Positions 25,701 through 33,586 of a DNA stretch of 64,000 nt are shown here, in pieces. Every line of letters begins with the position of its first letter. The first letter of the stretch is position 1. Source of the stretch: Hoeflea_A sp040932035 (GTDB lineage Bacteria > Pseudomonadota > Alphaproteobacteria > Rhizobiales > Rhizobiaceae); NCBI RefSeq assembly GCF_040932035.1, contig NZ_JBFRBB010000002.1, positions 620,001 through 684,000 on the forward strand, in the 5' to 3' direction. Made by a program: the position numbers and the translations under genes. Under the pieces are notes generated by a model. It made no database searches and had not been told where the DNA came from. It saw nothing but the letters and a program-made list of their open reading frames with translations.

Positions 25701-27722
25701 GAAGGTTTCTCGGCGCGCCTCGGCGAAGTTGCAGCGAATTATTCCGAAGCGATCGAGATCCGCCTTTCGGAGCGCACCGAATCCCTCAACCGCCAGCTTG
25801 CGGATCTGACCGGAAAACTGACCGACAGCGAATCCGGAATACTCGGCGCCGCGCAGGCGATCACCGATGCAGCGCTGGAAGCCGGAGACAAGGTCAGCGA
25901 ACAGGCACAGGTGATCGCATCGCAGTTCGCCGACAGCGAGAAGGCCATGGATGTTCGCAGCGACGCTATCAAGGCCACGCTCGATGAACACACCCGCGAG
26001 CTCAATTCGATGCTTTCCAGCCGGTCTGCCGAGCTCTCGAAGCTTATCGAAGAACAGGCAGCACCGCTTGTTGAGGCCTATGCCGAAAAAGGCCTGCAGA
26101 TCACCAGCGAGCTCAAGGACATAACGCACGCCAGCGCCGAACGGTTGCAGGAGCAGAGTGCAGCCCTCGTCGATGCACTGACATCGCGCACCCGCGAAAC
26201 GCTCGATGCAATCGACAGTGCCGGAAACAGCCTGAAAACAGAGGTTACCGACCTCATCTCCGAGCTTGGCCGCAGCAATGCAGCGATTTCAAACCTCGTC
26301 AACAACACCGCAAATACACTCGAAGAGGTGGATTCGCGTCTGACGAATACGACCGAAAAATTTGCCGACAGCGCCGGCCGCGCCGCCGAAATGTTCTCGG
26401 ATTCAACACAGGTCCTGCAGTCGAACATTTCGCAGCTCGACACGATCTCCAGCGATACGCTCAACCGAGTAAGCTCCATCGCAGGAAGCTTCGACGATCA
26501 CTCCAAGATGCTGGCCTCGGCGTCCGACCTTCTGGGTTCGGCACAGTCAAGCCTCGCCAACACGCTGGAGGAGCGCAAGGAGGCATTGGACGGCTTGTCC
26601 ACCGGACTGGTGGAACGTTCGGAAGAGATCGAGAAGAACATGCGGTCTCTCGAAACGATCGTCGAAGACGCCTTCGGCAAGGCCAACGAGCGGGCCGGAA
26701 AAACCGCAAAGCAGCTTTCCGGCAGCCTGTCTTCATCGCTCGACAATATCGAAAGCCTGCTTTCCGATACGGAAAGCCGCTCGGCTTCCACGGCCGAGAC
26801 CATGAAACAGGCCATCAAGGATGCCGTCGAAGACGCGATCAAGCGATTCTCCGGCGCGACGGAGGAGATTCGTCAATCGGCCAACGACATCCGCGACGAG
26901 CTCACAAACACCCGTTCGGAAATCAAGAAGGGTGTCTTCGATCTACCGGAAGAAACGCGCGAAAGCACATCCGCAATGCGCAAGGCCGTTTCCGATCAGA
27001 TCAAGGCTCTGCAGGATCTGTCGTCCATCGTGCAACAATCCTCGCACATGCTCGACCACTCAAGCCCGCGCGCCAAATCTGACGGCAAGAAACCTCAGGC
27101 CGAGGCAGCCGACGACACACCGTCCGAGCCCCCCGTTTCCGAGCAGAAGACCGATCCGGTTATGCCGTCGGCTCCTCCGCCGAAGATCGACCTCCGCGGC
27201 GGCCTTGGGGTCATGCAGAGCGGCTCGCAGCAGCCTGCTGCCCGCAAACCGCAAAGCGAAGGCTGGGTCAGGGACCTGCTGCGCAGCGCGTCGCGCAAGG
27301 AAGAAGAAGAGGCCGATCAGCCGCAGCGCAGCGCTGGAAGCAGCCCATCCTCCAATTCGCGCAGCCGCAACCCGCGGCAGGTGGTTGAATCCCTCAATTC
27401 CCTGTCCGTCGATATCGCCAGGGCAATCGATCACGATGCTTCGGTCGAGCTGTGGCGCCGTTATCAGAGCGGCGAACGCGATATCTTCACGCGACGTCTC
27501 TACACCCTCAAGGGCCAGAAGACATTTGAAGAAATCAAAAGCAAATATGCGCAGGAGCCCGAGTTCCGCACCGCGGTCGATCACTATATCGCCGATTTTG
27601 AAAAACTGTTGGCCGACGTTGCAAAGACCGATCGTGACAAGGTTGTCACACAGACATACCTGACATCGGATACAGGCAAGGTGTACACCATGCTCGCCCA
27701 TGCCAGCGGCAGATTGAAATAG
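22713..27722 (+). CDS. gpr: Giant membrane-anchored coiled-coil protein, growth-pole-ring (GPR/RgsE) type
   Basis: 1669-residue protein. Seen: acidic then basic hydrophilic N-terminus (1-160); two membrane helices (about 163-186 and 201-223); a very long cytosolic or periplasmic coiled-coil body (about 230-1500) of apolipoprotein-like amphipathic repeats (NERARQLNETL, DRTGALTASL, SERTESLNRQL); eight 33-residue repeats at 643-906; a proline-rich linker (about 1450-1560); and a C-terminal globular block (about 1560-1669: VESLNSLSVDIARAID, YTLKGQKTFEEIKSKY). In Agrobacterium, GPR and in Sinorhizobium RgsE form a ring at the growing pole and are essential for polar growth; both are over 2000 residues, so this is a short version. 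Family match is by architecture and the rhizobial Hpt neighbour. A terminator follows. Confidence 0.82.
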   Translation: MAKRNAQSKTVSDDPLKALEDALRLDLEEDEGTDLADEPSLADLEAQVASAAAELAKSDADEDEPGDTGKRQPTRRGSAKPAASDTPEKKPAQKRAAAEPGRINRAQPRSQTRSQKRQQAQQAQQKPARSSSPLFAPANDDSRESRAAIMRSLDGKGGRSARIITYSLAALWVVGGLGFANLVYGGIGGASSLSDLANNPQFLVTLLAIVFPAMIILGFGMMVARAQEMRSVARSMAELAVRLFEPETMATDNIMRVGQAVRREVSAINEGIERTIARASELETLVHSEINALEHSYSDNEVRLRSLVEGLSNEREAIVSHSERVRASIVSAHEQLREELESAGDEISNRLTTSGKAVAALLDTRTTKLSDQADELTQSVSDLLQKRTEALMLSFGNSGRALAKEFDNRLEALQINLTEHGQNLLGEFETRASSLDNNTKKLNTILNERARQLNETLVTRTKEISESLSVGEQALSGGLDSVIGSLNAKLDEKAVNFRQSLQQHSEDAMSDLDNRSGFFEERLQSTISQLNTAFDERVAEFTSAFEDRSGTLTSKLSDSLQTINDTLSSNTGSMENLLSSNASRLDEVLASSSAEIEGKLEAKVGAVEQALQQTSTRVDELMVDGAENIARAVDDRTGALTASLETSANNIAGLINEGAQTINNAAIDNAQTLESTLSASAERLEGLIGFGTAAINNATSDSADKLESTLGSSAERLQNLIREGTQAISNVSNEGTQSLANTLGSNAERMENLLSEGAGAVGRAVTENTHALAVTLGSNAERIDNLIREGTGAIAGSITENTQALESALSTGAERIDGIVRDSTGAISKSVNESTEQLANTLDSNTNRIEGLIRDGAGSIASSTAESTEQLASTLGSNAERIETLMSTGNEKISETLSNEFIALSNKLDDSVAAMDTTLGANVDRIGATIDERTSSMQERLQTMDTALSTGLESVTATIETQALGMATTLRETVAHAVEHMDAEAQRSSNSLQGIGEGFSARLGEVAANYSEAIEIRLSERTESLNRQLADLTGKLTDSESGILGAAQAITDAALEAGDKVSEQAQVIASQFADSEKAMDVRSDAIKATLDEHTRELNSMLSSRSAELSKLIEEQAAPLVEAYAEKGLQITSELKDITHASAERLQEQSAALVDALTSRTRETLDAIDSAGNSLKTEVTDLISELGRSNAAISNLVNNTANTLEEVDSRLTNTTEKFADSAGRAAEMFSDSTQVLQSNISQLDTISSDTLNRVSSIAGSFDDHSKMLASASDLLGSAQSSLANTLEERKEALDGLSTGLVERSEEIEKNMRSLETIVEDAFGKANERAGKTAKQLSGSLSSSLDNIESLLSDTESRSASTAETMKQAIKDAVEDAIKRFSGATEEIRQSANDIRDELTNTRSEIKKGVFDLPEETRESTSAMRKAVSDQIKALQDLSSIVQQSSHMLDHSSPRAKSDGKKPQAEAADDTPSEPPVSEQKTDPVMPSAPPPKIDLRGGLGVMQSGSQQPAARKPQSEGWVRDLLRSASRKEEEEADQPQRSAGSSPSSNSRSRNPRQVVESLNSLSVDIARAIDHDASVELWRRYQSGERDIFTRRLYTLKGQKTFEEIKSKYAQEPEFRTAVDHYIADFEKLLADVAKTDRDKVVTQTYLTSDTGKVYTMLAHASGRLK
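24639..25430 (+). repeat. Eight in-frame 99-base (33-residue) tandem repeats inside gpr
   Basis: Eight consecutive 33-residue units (residues 643-906), with a shared core TLGSNAERIDNLIREGTGAI and a variable second half. Units three to five are the most alike; the first and last are the most diverged. The period of 33 is three times 11, which fits an 11-residue amphipathic helix repeat of the apolipoprotein kind. Confidence 0.88.
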
Positions 27723-27765
27723 CGGGATGGCGGGCACTTGCCTGCCGACTGATCGAGAAACAGAC

Positions 27766-27800
27766 AAAACCCCGCTGGCGCCAGGCGCCAGCGGGGTTTT
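27766..27800. terminator. Bidirectional intrinsic terminator
   Basis: Thirteen-base perfect stem CCCCGCTGGCGCC / GGCGCCAGCGGGG with AAAA on the left and TTTT on the right. It separates the growth-pole gene from the oppositely directed Mla operon. Confidence 0.94.
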
Positions 27801-27859
27801 GCTTGTGTAAGATCAGGGTCTTCAAATTGCGTTGGCAGCAAGGGCGCCGCAGCCGGCGA

Positions 27860-28465
27860 TCAGACGATTTTGAGAACCCAGGCCACGATATCGTTCATGA
27901 CCTTGCCATTGGCCCGATCAAGCGCCGAGATGAAAGCTTCGTTGTCGGAGCCGATAACCGGTGCAGTGGCCTGAAAAACGCGCTGGGCGCGTACGACGCC
28001 ATTGCGGTCATTGATGATACGCACCGAAATTTCTACAACCGCCGTATCGCCTCCGCCGGTGATGATCTCGAAAGCACGTATCGTCGGTGAAATAAGATAG
28101 TCGACGGCTATTCCGTCACCCGGTTGGCCGACACCGCCTAATCGATCGGAATCTTCAAACGCCTCGATCAGTTTTTCCTGAATGATCTCAGGCAGGTTGT
28201 CATTCCATTGGGATTTGGCGAGGTACTGGATCGAGGATGGAGACGTACGTATGACGATATTCGTGCCGTCCAACGACTTCAGCGCCGCCGGGTCGGTGAC
28301 AACGATCTGCCGGCCTCTGGAGTACGGGCCTTTGACCGGCGGTATGCCTGTCAGTTCATACGTGTCGTTCTTTGGGCCACCGCCCAACACGGAGCAGCCG
28401 CCGATAACCATGACCCCAGCCATGAAAGCCACGATGGCTGTTGTATTACCGGTCTTGAAAGTCAA
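27860..28465 (-). CDS. Lipoprotein of the MCE/Mla lipid-transport system (PqiC/ABC auxiliary type)
   Basis: 201-residue predicted outer-membrane lipoprotein; the signal peptide ends at a lipobox (MVIGGC, Cys near residue 24). The mature part matches the ABC-type transport auxiliary lipoprotein fold (PqiC-like): YELTGIPPVKG, RQIVVTDPAALKSLDGTNIVIR, YLAKSQWNDNLPEIIQEKLIEAFEDS and AVDYLISPTIRAFEI. It is likely the outer-membrane partner of the upstream Mla genes. The start is TTG 28465, four bases after GAGGGGG; no ATG gives a complete signal peptide. Last gene of the mlaEFD operon. Confidence 0.85.
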   Translation of the reverse strand: MTFKTGNTTAIVAFMAGVMVIGGCSVLGGGPKNDTYELTGIPPVKGPYSRGRQIVVTDPAALKSLDGTNIVIRTSPSSIQYLAKSQWNDNLPEIIQEKLIEAFEDSDRLGGVGQPGDGIAVDYLISPTIRAFEIITGGGDTAVVEISVRIINDRNGVVRAQRVFQATAPVIGSDNEAFISALDRANGKVMNDIVAWVLKIV

Positions 28466-28530
28466 AAGACCCCCTCACTCCTGCTGTCCCCACAGGATAC
28501 CTATAGCTATCCGCACCCCCCGGTGCATTG

Positions 28531-29904
28531 TCAACGCCGCCGCCGGCCGTTGTACTGCTTAACTTCACCCGATGTGCCAAATATCAGACTCTGCGGTTGA
28601 TCACCGATCTGCGTTATCGTGCGTTCTATCCGTGTAATGGAACGGCGCGCTTCGTTAACAAGCGCGTCGAAATCTCGCAGGCCGGATCCGGAGAAGCGCT
28701 GCAGATTGGATGCGATCGGCCCGATATGGGCATTGATCTTGTTCGCGACCTCCTGGAACGTCTGCAGGGTCTTCTTGGCCTCGGCAATAAGACCGGACGC
28801 ATCACCCTCTCCCATGAAGCCGTCCAGCTTCTTGAGGGTGTCCTGTACCTGCAGTGCCGCCTCATTGAGACGGGCCGACAGTTGATCGACATTGGTTATG
28901 ATCTGATTGATATCATCGTTGCGGTTGCCGATCGTGTCGGCAACAGTTGTCAGGCTCGCAATGCCCTGCCGCGCCTGTTCACTGGCGGCGGCCACATTGT
29001 CGACGGTCTGCTGGACTTTTTCGGCATCAACCGCAGCAATCAGCTTGTCTATACGGCCAAGCGTTGAATTGGCGTCCTCGCTGAGTTTCGACAGATTGGT
29101 TGCAGTCGTCTTGAGTTCTTCGACCATCGGTTTGAAATCGGAAGATGCATCGGCGACGTCGGCGCTCACCTTCTCGACGTTCTGCACGATTTCCTTGACT
29201 TTTTCCGGCTCGACCGCCGCTACCAGCGCATCAACCCTGGTCACCACGGATTCAAGCTTGGCCGAAACGCTTTGTACTGTATCTGACAGGGACGAAACGC
29301 TCTTCAGGAACTCGCTGATGCCGTCTGAATTGGCCGCGAGTGCGTCGGAGAACTTCTCAGCGTTTTCCGCGGTCCTGATCAGCGGGTCTTTTGCTGTATC
29401 GACAAAATCCTCAATGCCCTTTACCGATTTCTTGACGCTGCCGAGAATGTCTTCGGCCGTGGCAAGCAGGTTGGTCACACTCGATTCATCAGCGGTCAAA
29501 ACGGCGTAACTGCCCTTTTCGACGGCCTCTTCCAGGATGTTCTGACCACTGGTGTCGCCGCCGCCCAGTTCGATATGGGACTGCCCCGTTAGTCCCTGAA
29601 TACCCAGTTTTGCCTTCGTGGTCGCGTACACAGGTGCCGAGGCCCGCACCTCGGTCATGGCAAGGACAAAATTCGGATCGACACCGTCAATGGTCAGGGA
29701 TTGCACCGATCCGACACGGATTCCGTTAAAAAGCACCGGAGCGCCGACGCTCAGACCGCCCGCCGATCCGGGAATGCGGATCTCCAGTTGGGCCATTTCG
29801 CCGGATTTTCCGAATGTCGCCATCCAATAGACGAAACCGAACGCCGCCGCCATGACGACAAGCGTGAAAAAACCGACGAGTGTGTAGTTGGCCTTGGTTT
29901 CCAT
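28531..29904 (-). CDS. mlaD: MlaD-like MCE-domain lipid-transport protein
   Basis: 457-residue inner-membrane-anchored MCE protein. One membrane helix near residues 8-28 is followed by an MCE domain (about 35-120: GLSVGAPVLFNGIRVGSV, GLTGQSHIELGG). The rest, about 140-430, is a long helical coiled-coil region, much longer than the 183-residue Escherichia coli MlaD, resembling PqiB/YebT-type or Mce-like extensions that form needles across the periplasm. It carries phospholipid between the outer and inner membranes. In an operon after mlaF (74-base gap) and before the lipoprotein gene (65 bases). Confidence 0.9.
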   Translation of the reverse strand: METKANYTLVGFFTLVVMAAAFGFVYWMATFGKSGEMAQLEIRIPGSAGGLSVGAPVLFNGIRVGSVQSLTIDGVDPNFVLAMTEVRASAPVYATTKAKLGIQGLTGQSHIELGGGDTSGQNILEEAVEKGSYAVLTADESSVTNLLATAEDILGSVKKSVKGIEDFVDTAKDPLIRTAENAEKFSDALAANSDGISEFLKSVSSLSDTVQSVSAKLESVVTRVDALVAAVEPEKVKEIVQNVEKVSADVADASSDFKPMVEELKTTATNLSKLSEDANSTLGRIDKLIAAVDAEKVQQTVDNVAAASEQARQGIASLTTVADTIGNRNDDINQIITNVDQLSARLNEAALQVQDTLKKLDGFMGEGDASGLIAEAKKTLQTFQEVANKINAHIGPIASNLQRFSGSGLRDFDALVNEARRSITRIERTITQIGDQPQSLIFGTSGEVKQYNGRRRR

Positions 29905-29978
29905 TTCTAGCTAATCCGGCTCGCTTTCATCGGACGGGTGATTCCCCACAGCCATGTAGCGAATGACTATGACCCGAT

Positions 29979-30800
29979 TCACTTCGCCCGCACAAGCGAG
30001 CGCGCCCGTTTCCCGTGGAAATACGACTGAACCCACGGTTCATCACTAGCAAGCATGTCCTCGATCGTTCCCTGAACGACAATTTTCTTGTTTCCGAGCA
30101 CGGCAATGCGGTCACAGACCGAAAACAGGCTGTCCAGATCGTGGGTCACCATATAGACGGTCAGACCCAGCGTATCGCGCAATTTGGCGATCAACTCATC
30201 AAATTCCGCCGCGCTGATCGGGTCGAGGCCGGACGTGGGCTCATCGAGAAAAACCAGATCCGGATCCAGCGCCAGGGCTCGGGCGAGCCCCGCACGCTTG
30301 ATCATGCCACCGGAAAGTTCCGAGGGATAAAGATCAGCCGTTTCGGGTCGCAGCCCGACAAGTTCGATCTTCAGCAGCGCAAGTTCATCCATCAGGTTTT
30401 GCGGAAGATCGAGATATTCGCGCATCGGCACCTGAATATTCTCCAGCACGGTCAGAGCCGAAAACAGTGCCCCGTGCTGAAACAGGACACCCAGACGCAT
30501 ATCGAGCGCTATGCGCTGGTGGGGTGTTGCCTTGTCATAGTCGACACCCAGGATTTCGATTGTGCCGCCCTGACGCGAAGACAGTTGCAGGATGGTCCGC
30601 AACAACACGGACTTACCTGCTCCCGATGCGCCGACAAAACCAAGGATTTCACCGCGCCAGATATCGAGATTGAGCCGATCGAGCACCTGATGCGAGCCGA
30701 ATGCGACACTGATATCCCGCGCTTTCAATATACACTCGCGCCCTGCCCCGTTGGGCATTGCTGAACCGTTTTCGTTCTGGGTTTGAGATATCGCCGCCAT
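29979..30800 (-). CDS. mlaF: MlaF-like ABC ATPase
   Basis: 273-residue ABC ATPase that powers the lipid-transport complex. Walker A GASGAGKSVLL, signature SELSGGMIKRAGLARAL, Walker B DLVFLDEPTSGLDP and an H-loop TVYMVTHDLDSLF are all intact. ATG 30800 lies 5 bases downstream of the mlaE stop, so the two are translated almost together. The C-terminal tail (about 255-273) extends past the core, as in MlaF. Confidence 0.95.
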   Translation of the reverse strand: MAAISQTQNENGSAMPNGAGRECILKARDISVAFGSHQVLDRLNLDIWRGEILGFVGASGAGKSVLLRTILQLSSRQGGTIEILGVDYDKATPHQRIALDMRLGVLFQHGALFSALTVLENIQVPMREYLDLPQNLMDELALLKIELVGLRPETADLYPSELSGGMIKRAGLARALALDPDLVFLDEPTSGLDPISAAEFDELIAKLRDTLGLTVYMVTHDLDSLFSVCDRIAVLGNKKIVVQGTIEDMLASDEPWVQSYFHGKRARSLVRAK

Positions 30801-30805
30801 AGTGA

Positions 30806-32017
30806 CTAAAAATCAATCGCTCCGTAGAAGATCGCGAACAAGCCGTCGACAAGAATAACCACAAAAATCGCCTTGACCACGGCGGACGTCACATGCCGCC
30901 CGAGCGATTCTGCGCTTCCGCCCACCTTCAGACCCTCGACAGACGAAACAATACCGATAATCAGAGCCATGAACGGTGCTTTGATCATGCCAGAAACGAT
31001 GGTCGACATATCGATCGCCTCGCGGAGGCGCGTTAGAAACGTATCCGGTGTTATTCCAGAATAGATCCAGGTCGTCAGGCAGGCACCGAACAGGGCGCTG
31101 AAATTTGCAACGATCGTCAGCACCGGCAACATGACAGTCAACGCCACAAGACGCGGAAACACCAGAACGCCGACCGGGTTGAGCCCCATGACCTTCAGGG
31201 CATCCACCTCTTCGCGCATCTTCATCGAACCGATTTCGGCGGTTATGGCTGAGCCGGAACGGCCGGCAATCATAATCGCGGTAAGCAGAACGCCGATTTC
31301 CCTGAGCTGAAGAATTCCGACAAGGTCGACAACGAAAATCTCCGCTCCGAAATAGCGCAGCTGGAATGCGCCCTGCTGAGCGATGATTCCGCCGATAAGA
31401 AAGGACATCAGGGCGATGATGGGAACGGCCCGCACGCCCATGTGATCCATCTGGCTGACGATCGCCGCTACAGATATTCCGGAAGAATGGTCGAGTTTGA
31501 GTTGCGTGCCGCGCACGGCTGAACCCAGTATGTACATTGCCGCGACAAAGTCGTTCCAGAAGGATATGGTCAGTCGGCCGATCGGCGCGAATATTCGCTC
31601 GGCCAGACCCGGTGCTTCTTCTGGCTCCTCATCGTCATATTTCACGCGAAGGGCGTTACCCACGGCCTCAAGCAACGTCGTGCGCCCCTTACCGGCAGCG
31701 TGATAGGCAACATCACAACCCCTGAGTTCGAGGTTATCGCGAAGGCGCTCCACAATCAGTGCGCCGGATGTATCAAGATGACCCACATTGGTGAAATCAA
31801 CAGTCACATGTGCGCCGTCGACCGACTTGCCAATGTCGCGCATGACGCTGTCGATCTCAGCAACGCAATGAAGCTGCCAGTCGCCCGACAGGTTCACATG
31901 AGTCTGGCCATCGGCGCTCACAACATCCACCTTTGGCGGTGTCGGTTCGTCGACCGGCCGGACTTTGCCGCTGGCGAAGCGTGTTGATTGTGAATCACTT
32001 TCAGGTGGCGACGACAT
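30806..32017 (-). CDS. mlaE: MlaE-like permease fused to an N-terminal STAS domain
   Basis: 403-residue membrane protein. Residues about 30-110 form a STAS-like domain (VNLSGDWQLHCVAEID, VTVDFTNVGHLDTSGALIVERLRD), the role MlaB plays as a separate protein in Escherichia coli. Residues about 150-400 are the MlaE permease domain with VRAVPIIALMSFLIGGIIAQQGA, the RSGSAITAEIGSMKMREEVDALKVMG motif and PRLVALTVMLPVL. ATG 32017 is used; GTG 32026 is three codons further up and is possible. First gene of the operon mlaE-mlaF-mlaD-lipoprotein. Confidence 0.93.
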   Translation of the reverse strand: MSSPPESDSQSTRFASGKVRPVDEPTPPKVDVVSADGQTHVNLSGDWQLHCVAEIDSVMRDIGKSVDGAHVTVDFTNVGHLDTSGALIVERLRDNLELRGCDVAYHAAGKGRTTLLEAVGNALRVKYDDEEPEEAPGLAERIFAPIGRLTISFWNDFVAAMYILGSAVRGTQLKLDHSSGISVAAIVSQMDHMGVRAVPIIALMSFLIGGIIAQQGAFQLRYFGAEIFVVDLVGILQLREIGVLLTAIMIAGRSGSAITAEIGSMKMREEVDALKVMGLNPVGVLVFPRLVALTVMLPVLTIVANFSALFGACLTTWIYSGITPDTFLTRLREAIDMSTIVSGMIKAPFMALIIGIVSSVEGLKVGGSAESLGRHVTSAVVKAIFVVILVDGLFAIFYGAIDF

Positions 32018-32110
32018 TGTTGACACATACCCAGTTATGATCCGCCTGTCACCGCCTAACCGCCCGGCGTCAACGCTTGGCGCACTCCTTCTCCCATAGC
32101 TAAATATGGG

Positions 32111-33481
32111 TCAGTCGGCGGCCCGCGGCGAAAGCCCGTCTTCTTCAAGCCCGAACCAGGCATAGACAAAGGCTGCTATCACCAGCAAAGTCACGGCGGC
32201 AAAAACGGCCTGATAGCTCTGTGTGGAGGTGAATACCGCACTGCAGACGGCCATTCCGACGGTGCCGCCGAGCATTTGCGCCGACATGGCAATGCCGCCG
32301 GCCTGCCCCTTCTGCGTATGCGGAACAGCTTGCATAACCGCCTTCCGTGGTGGCGTGAACAGCATCGGTGCCGTAACGCTCCAGACCAGGAAGGCCGGAA
32401 AAATGAACCAGTAATTGTCAAACGGAATGACCAGTGTGACCCAGAGCATCGATATCAGTGAACCGCCGATTCCGACCATCGACGTCTTGCGGCATCCGTA
32501 TTTGTCGACCAGCATACCGACTGGCGCCGCAAGAAAGGGCTGCATGATCACCGATGGAACAATTGCCAGGCCTGCAATGACCGGGCTCATTCCCAGTGTC
32601 TGCTGAAAGTAGAGGACGGCAAAGACAAAGAGGCCCATCTTGATGAACTGCGCTGTAAAAATGATCGTGTTGGCCGCGCCGAAATTGGTGTCGGAGAACA
32701 GTTCCACATTGATGAGCGGTGCCTTGTGCCGCAGTTCATAGACGACAAAACCCAATGCCGCGGCAGCGCCGAGTACGCCTGGAGCGACAATCGCCCAGCT
32801 GCGCCACCCGTAATCCGGTCCCTGCATCAGAGCAAACACCAGGCAACCGATCCCGAGGCACAACAGAATCAGTCCGGGAACATCGATCGGGCGGCGGTCC
32901 TTATGTTCACTGACGTTTTTCCAAGCCCTCAACACGATAAAAATCATGGCCGCCGTCAAAAACGGATTCACCCAGAATATCCAGCGCCAGGACACAAAAT
33001 CGGCCAGCAGCCCGCCCACGAGTGGTCCGATTGACAGGAACACGGTACCGACCATCCCGTATATGCCAAGCGCCTTGCCATGTTCCTCCGGCGGGAAAAG
33101 CAGGGTGACGATCGCCAAGGACAACGGAAAAACAAGCGCCGCCGCCACACCCTGGACTGCACGCGCTAAAATCAGCACCTCTGCTGTGGGTGCAAATCCC
33201 GCCACAATGGATGAAATTCCGAAAACGGCGGTCCCTGCGAGATACAACGGCTTGAGCGGAAAGATGTCGCCGAGCCGGCCGCCAACCGCAACGAGACAGG
33301 CAAAGACAAGCAGATATGCGTTGACGATCCAGTGTGAGGTCAGGACGGACGTCTTCAGCTCCTTCTGGATAACAGGCAGAGCCACCCCAACGACAGTCTC
33401 GTCGAACAGCACCAGGCCAAGCCCGCCTGCCAGCGCCGTCAGAAGCCACCATTTTCTGTTGTTATCGTTAATCTGAAACAT
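32111..33481 (-). CDS. DHA2-type MFS drug efflux transporter, second of a tandem pair
   Basis: 456 residues with 14 hydrophobic segments, the layout of the DHA2 (14-TMS) proton-coupled drug antiporters. Motif D1 VLFDETVVGVALPVI and motif A VGGRLGDIFPLKPLYL are present, and motif C lies around GPLVGGLLADFVSWRW. About two thirds of the residues match the gene at 33587-34957, starting with NRKWWLLTA. Substrate unknown; such pumps often export antiseptics, dyes or antibiotics. The two genes are 105 bases apart on the same strand and probably one transcript. Confidence 0.85.
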   Translation of the reverse strand: MFQINDNNRKWWLLTALAGGLGLVLFDETVVGVALPVIQKELKTSVLTSHWIVNAYLLVFACLVAVGGRLGDIFPLKPLYLAGTAVFGISSIVAGFAPTAEVLILARAVQGVAAALVFPLSLAIVTLLFPPEEHGKALGIYGMVGTVFLSIGPLVGGLLADFVSWRWIFWVNPFLTAAMIFIVLRAWKNVSEHKDRRPIDVPGLILLCLGIGCLVFALMQGPDYGWRSWAIVAPGVLGAAAALGFVVYELRHKAPLINVELFSDTNFGAANTIIFTAQFIKMGLFVFAVLYFQQTLGMSPVIAGLAIVPSVIMQPFLAAPVGMLVDKYGCRKTSMVGIGGSLISMLWVTLVIPFDNYWFIFPAFLVWSVTAPMLFTPPRKAVMQAVPHTQKGQAGGIAMSAQMLGGTVGMAVCSAVFTSTQSYQAVFAAVTLLVIAAFVYAWFGLEEDGLSPRAAD

Positions 33482-33586
33482 TCCTGTCCATTTGTTCAGC
33501 GCCCAACAAGATCCGGGGCTAACCTTCAGCCCGCGACAACCGCCAGATCACGCAAAAAGCGGCGGGTTTTCATCATCCGATCACCG

